NCBI GenBank assembly: GCA_046765875.1
Contig: JBKPSJ010000235.1
Location: 1-6,818 of the forward strand
Length of the DNA: 6,818 nt
Direction of reading: 5' to 3'
Source of the DNA: DASRHY01 sp046765875
Lineage (GTDB): Bacteria; Actinomycetota; Actinomycetes; Propionibacteriales; Kribbellaceae
Positions 5,992 to 6,818 of the stretch are shown piece by piece; position 1 is the first letter of the stretch; each line of letters starts with the position of its first letter. Made by a program: the position numbers and the translations under genes. A model generated the notes under the pieces. The model was not told the DNA's origin and did not search any database. It saw only the letters and a list, made by a program, of their open reading frames with translations.

Positions 5992-6151
5992 CACAGGTGA
6001 CATCGCTGGCCCACGCTGTGGTCAACGTCGGTGTGCGGTCCTTGGCCTCGTACGGGATCCCGCACTTGGTCACCCCGGCGGTGCCCATGATCTCCTTCTT
6101 GAGGTGCACGAGCGGTGGCCGGTCGAGGTACTTGACCGGCGGCTCACTCAT
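5972..6151 (-). CDS. Small Cys-rich, probably zinc-binding protein (59 residues)
   Basis: ATG at 6151 opens a 59-codon frame, MSEPPVKYLD to VTCDECAPV. It has Cys30 (TKCG) and a C-terminal Cys53/Cys56 pair (TCDEC), with His16 available as a fourth ligand, so a small zinc site is plausible. This pattern (VHL...KCG...VTCDEC) resembles short proteins of unknown function common in actinobacterial phages. The start overlaps the preceding gene by 8 bases (ATGAGTGA), and the end overlaps the MerR-like gene by 20. Codons show the strong G/C third-position bias of its neighbours. Without it there would be an unexplained gap of about 140-150 bases. Function is unknown; RNA or DNA binding or protein interaction are possible. 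Confidence 0.75.
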   Translation of the reverse strand: MSEPPVKYLDRPPLVHLKKEIMGTAGVTKCGIPYEAKDRTPTLTTAWASDVTCDECAPV

Positions 6152-6326
6152 CGTCGCCCCGCCTCATCGCTTCGACGCGGGCCTCGCCCGCGGGCGTGAT
6201 CCGATACATCAATTCGCCGTCCTCACCGACACCGACCAGTTCCATGTAGCCGAGTCGGATGTTCTTCCAGATGAACGCCTCCACAGCGGAGTTGTTGTCC
6301 AGCGGACCAATGCGATCACTCGCCAC
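6144..6326 (-). CDS. Small winged-helix-like protein (60 residues)
   Basis: The protein begins MASDRIGPLDNNSAVEAF and ends with YRITPAGEARVEAMRRGDDE. The C-terminal YRITPAGEARVEAM is typical of the wing and last helix of small winged-helix DNA-binding proteins, and residues 12-30 could supply a helix, but the module is too short for a complete fold by itself. I chose GTG 6326 because GGAGAGG at 6334-6340 lies seven bases upstream and because it overlaps the preceding gene by only 11 bases. Longer readings from 6371 would overlap the zinc-finger gene by more than 50 bases. It may act with one of the neighbouring DNA-binding proteins; its function is not known. Confidence 0.72.
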   Translation of the reverse strand: MASDRIGPLDNNSAVEAFIWKNIRLGYMELVGVGEDGELMYRITPAGEARVEAMRRGDDE

Positions 6327-6522
6327 GGGCCAGCCTCTCCAACTCATCGAACCGACCCATGTGCGGGACATCAGTCCTGTGCCCGTGCTTGGTCCGGCAT
6401 GACTCGCCGGGCGGGACGTGGCAGTACGGGCACTCGATGACCTCGGCCAGGTAGGTCATGTACGGGTACCGGCGCTTGAGGCTGAGGGCGAGCGACATGG
6501 AATCAACACCGCGCTCAAGCAT
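6316..6522 (-). CDS. Small zinc-finger protein (68 residues)
   Basis: Residues 31-57 contain a clear zinc-binding motif: Cys31 and Cys34 (CPYC), PGESC with Cys42, then His54 and Arg57 (HMGR). The pattern C-P-x-C-x3-P-G-x2-C followed by a late H-x2-R is widespread in small actinobacterial and actinophage proteins, usually of unknown function. Residues 1-30 look helical (SLALSLKRRYPYMTYLAEVI). ATG 6522 overlaps the upstream gene by 8 bases and has AAGGA about eight bases before it; an in-frame ATG at 6498 is an alternative that keeps the whole zinc motif. It probably binds nucleic acid or a protein partner, but nothing here fixes the target. Confidence 0.8.
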   Translation of the reverse strand: MLERGVDSMSLALSLKRRYPYMTYLAEVIECPYCHVPPGESCRTKHGHRTDVPHMGRFDELERLARGE

Positions 6523-6818
6523 CGTTGATGTCCTTGAAGACGTCGAGCATCTCCTTGATCAGCTGGATGCGCTCCTCCTCGTCCTGAACACGAACCGGCT
6601 GAGGACCCTCCTCGGCTTCGTGCCACTCACGACGGGACACCCCGGCCAGACGGGCGGCGTGCGACTTCGTCAGACCGAGCTGGGTCCGCAGCTCGCGGAG
6701 CCGTTCACCACGCTCACTCATGGGCGTGAACACCACCACCCGACCATCGGGGTCCACGAAGTGACGAGGGAAGGACGGGTCACTGGCGAGGGTCGTGAAC
6801 GTGGACCCGCACCCCGGG
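6515..6818 (-). CDS. XRE-type helix-turn-helix protein, 5' end cut by right edge
   Basis: The C-terminal 68 residues, from the methionine at 6721, form a Cro/C1-like helix-turn-helix: RLRELRTQLGLTKSHAARLA, then GVSRREWHEAEEG, followed by a helical tail ending in VFKDINDA. Possible starts are ATG 6721 and GTG 6757, but neither has a good ribosome binding site, and the frame stays open with strongly G/C-biased third positions to the window edge. The added residues include PGCGSTF, which looks like the second half of a Cys-x2-Cys zinc knuckle. I therefore read it as the C-terminal part of a longer protein, perhaps zinc domain plus helix-turn-helix, an order also seen in MqsA-type antitoxins. It is likely a transcriptional regulator. 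The upstream half is not visible, so the fusion is inferred. Confidence 0.75.
   Translation of the reverse strand, partial: PGCGSTFTTLASDPSFPRHFVDPDGRVVVFTPMSERGERLRELRTQLGLTKSHAARLAGVSRREWHEAEEGPQPVRVQDEEERIQLIKEMLDVFKDINDA

Noticed and set aside
6719..6818. Second minus-strand frame at the right edge ending in TGA at an ATGA overlap with ATG 6721, considered as the upstream gene
   Set aside because: Its Arg/Pro/Ser-rich translation and codon bias look like a shadow; the helix-turn-helix frame is the better coding frame up to the edge.
1..6818. tRNA genes, CRISPR arrays, insertion sequences, terminators or attachment sites
   Set aside because: None was seen on reading both strands. Coding sequence is continuous, and no repeat array or hairpin followed by a T-run stood out.

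Overview
The window is a high-GC, wholly protein-coding block read from the minus strand, so genes run from high to low coordinates. Gene density, start/stop overlaps at nearly every junction, frequent GTG starts, many tiny zinc or helix-turn-helix proteins and a DNA polymerase I lacking a 5' nuclease domain point to a double-stranded DNA tailed phage (or prophage) of an actinobacterium. This is inferred from style and gene content; no structural or integrase gene is present to confirm it.

The upstream part (6818 to about 5521) holds small regulatory-looking genes: an XRE-type helix-turn-helix protein whose frame stays open to the right edge, a 68-residue zinc-finger protein, a 60-residue winged-helix-like protein, a 59-residue Cys-rich protein and a MerR-like DNA-binding protein. 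Next is a winged-helix domain (start TTG at 5524) that runs with no stop codon into a zinc-containing, acidic-tailed protein I read as the phage single-stranded DNA-binding protein. The latter has its own strong ribosome binding site and ATG at 5185.

The downstream part is the replication and recombination core: a family A DNA polymerase with proofreading exonuclease (2250-4406), a 114-residue protein of unknown function, a 151-residue zinc-ribbon protein, a RecA-like recombinase with a basic instead of acidic tail (375-1457), and a small PD-(D/E)XK nuclease resembling Holliday junction resolvases (64-378). A further gene begins at 67 and leaves the window on the left. Together these genes could copy DNA, protect single strands, pair homologous strands and resolve junctions, as expected for recombination-linked phage replication.

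There is no intergenic gap, and I saw no terminator, tRNA, CRISPR array, insertion sequence or attachment site. Neighbouring genes overlap by 1 to 20 bases, most often by exactly 4 (GTGA or TTGA), so the block is probably one translationally coupled operon whose promoter lies to the right of the window. The most interesting point is the in-frame join of the winged-helix gene to the SSB-like gene.
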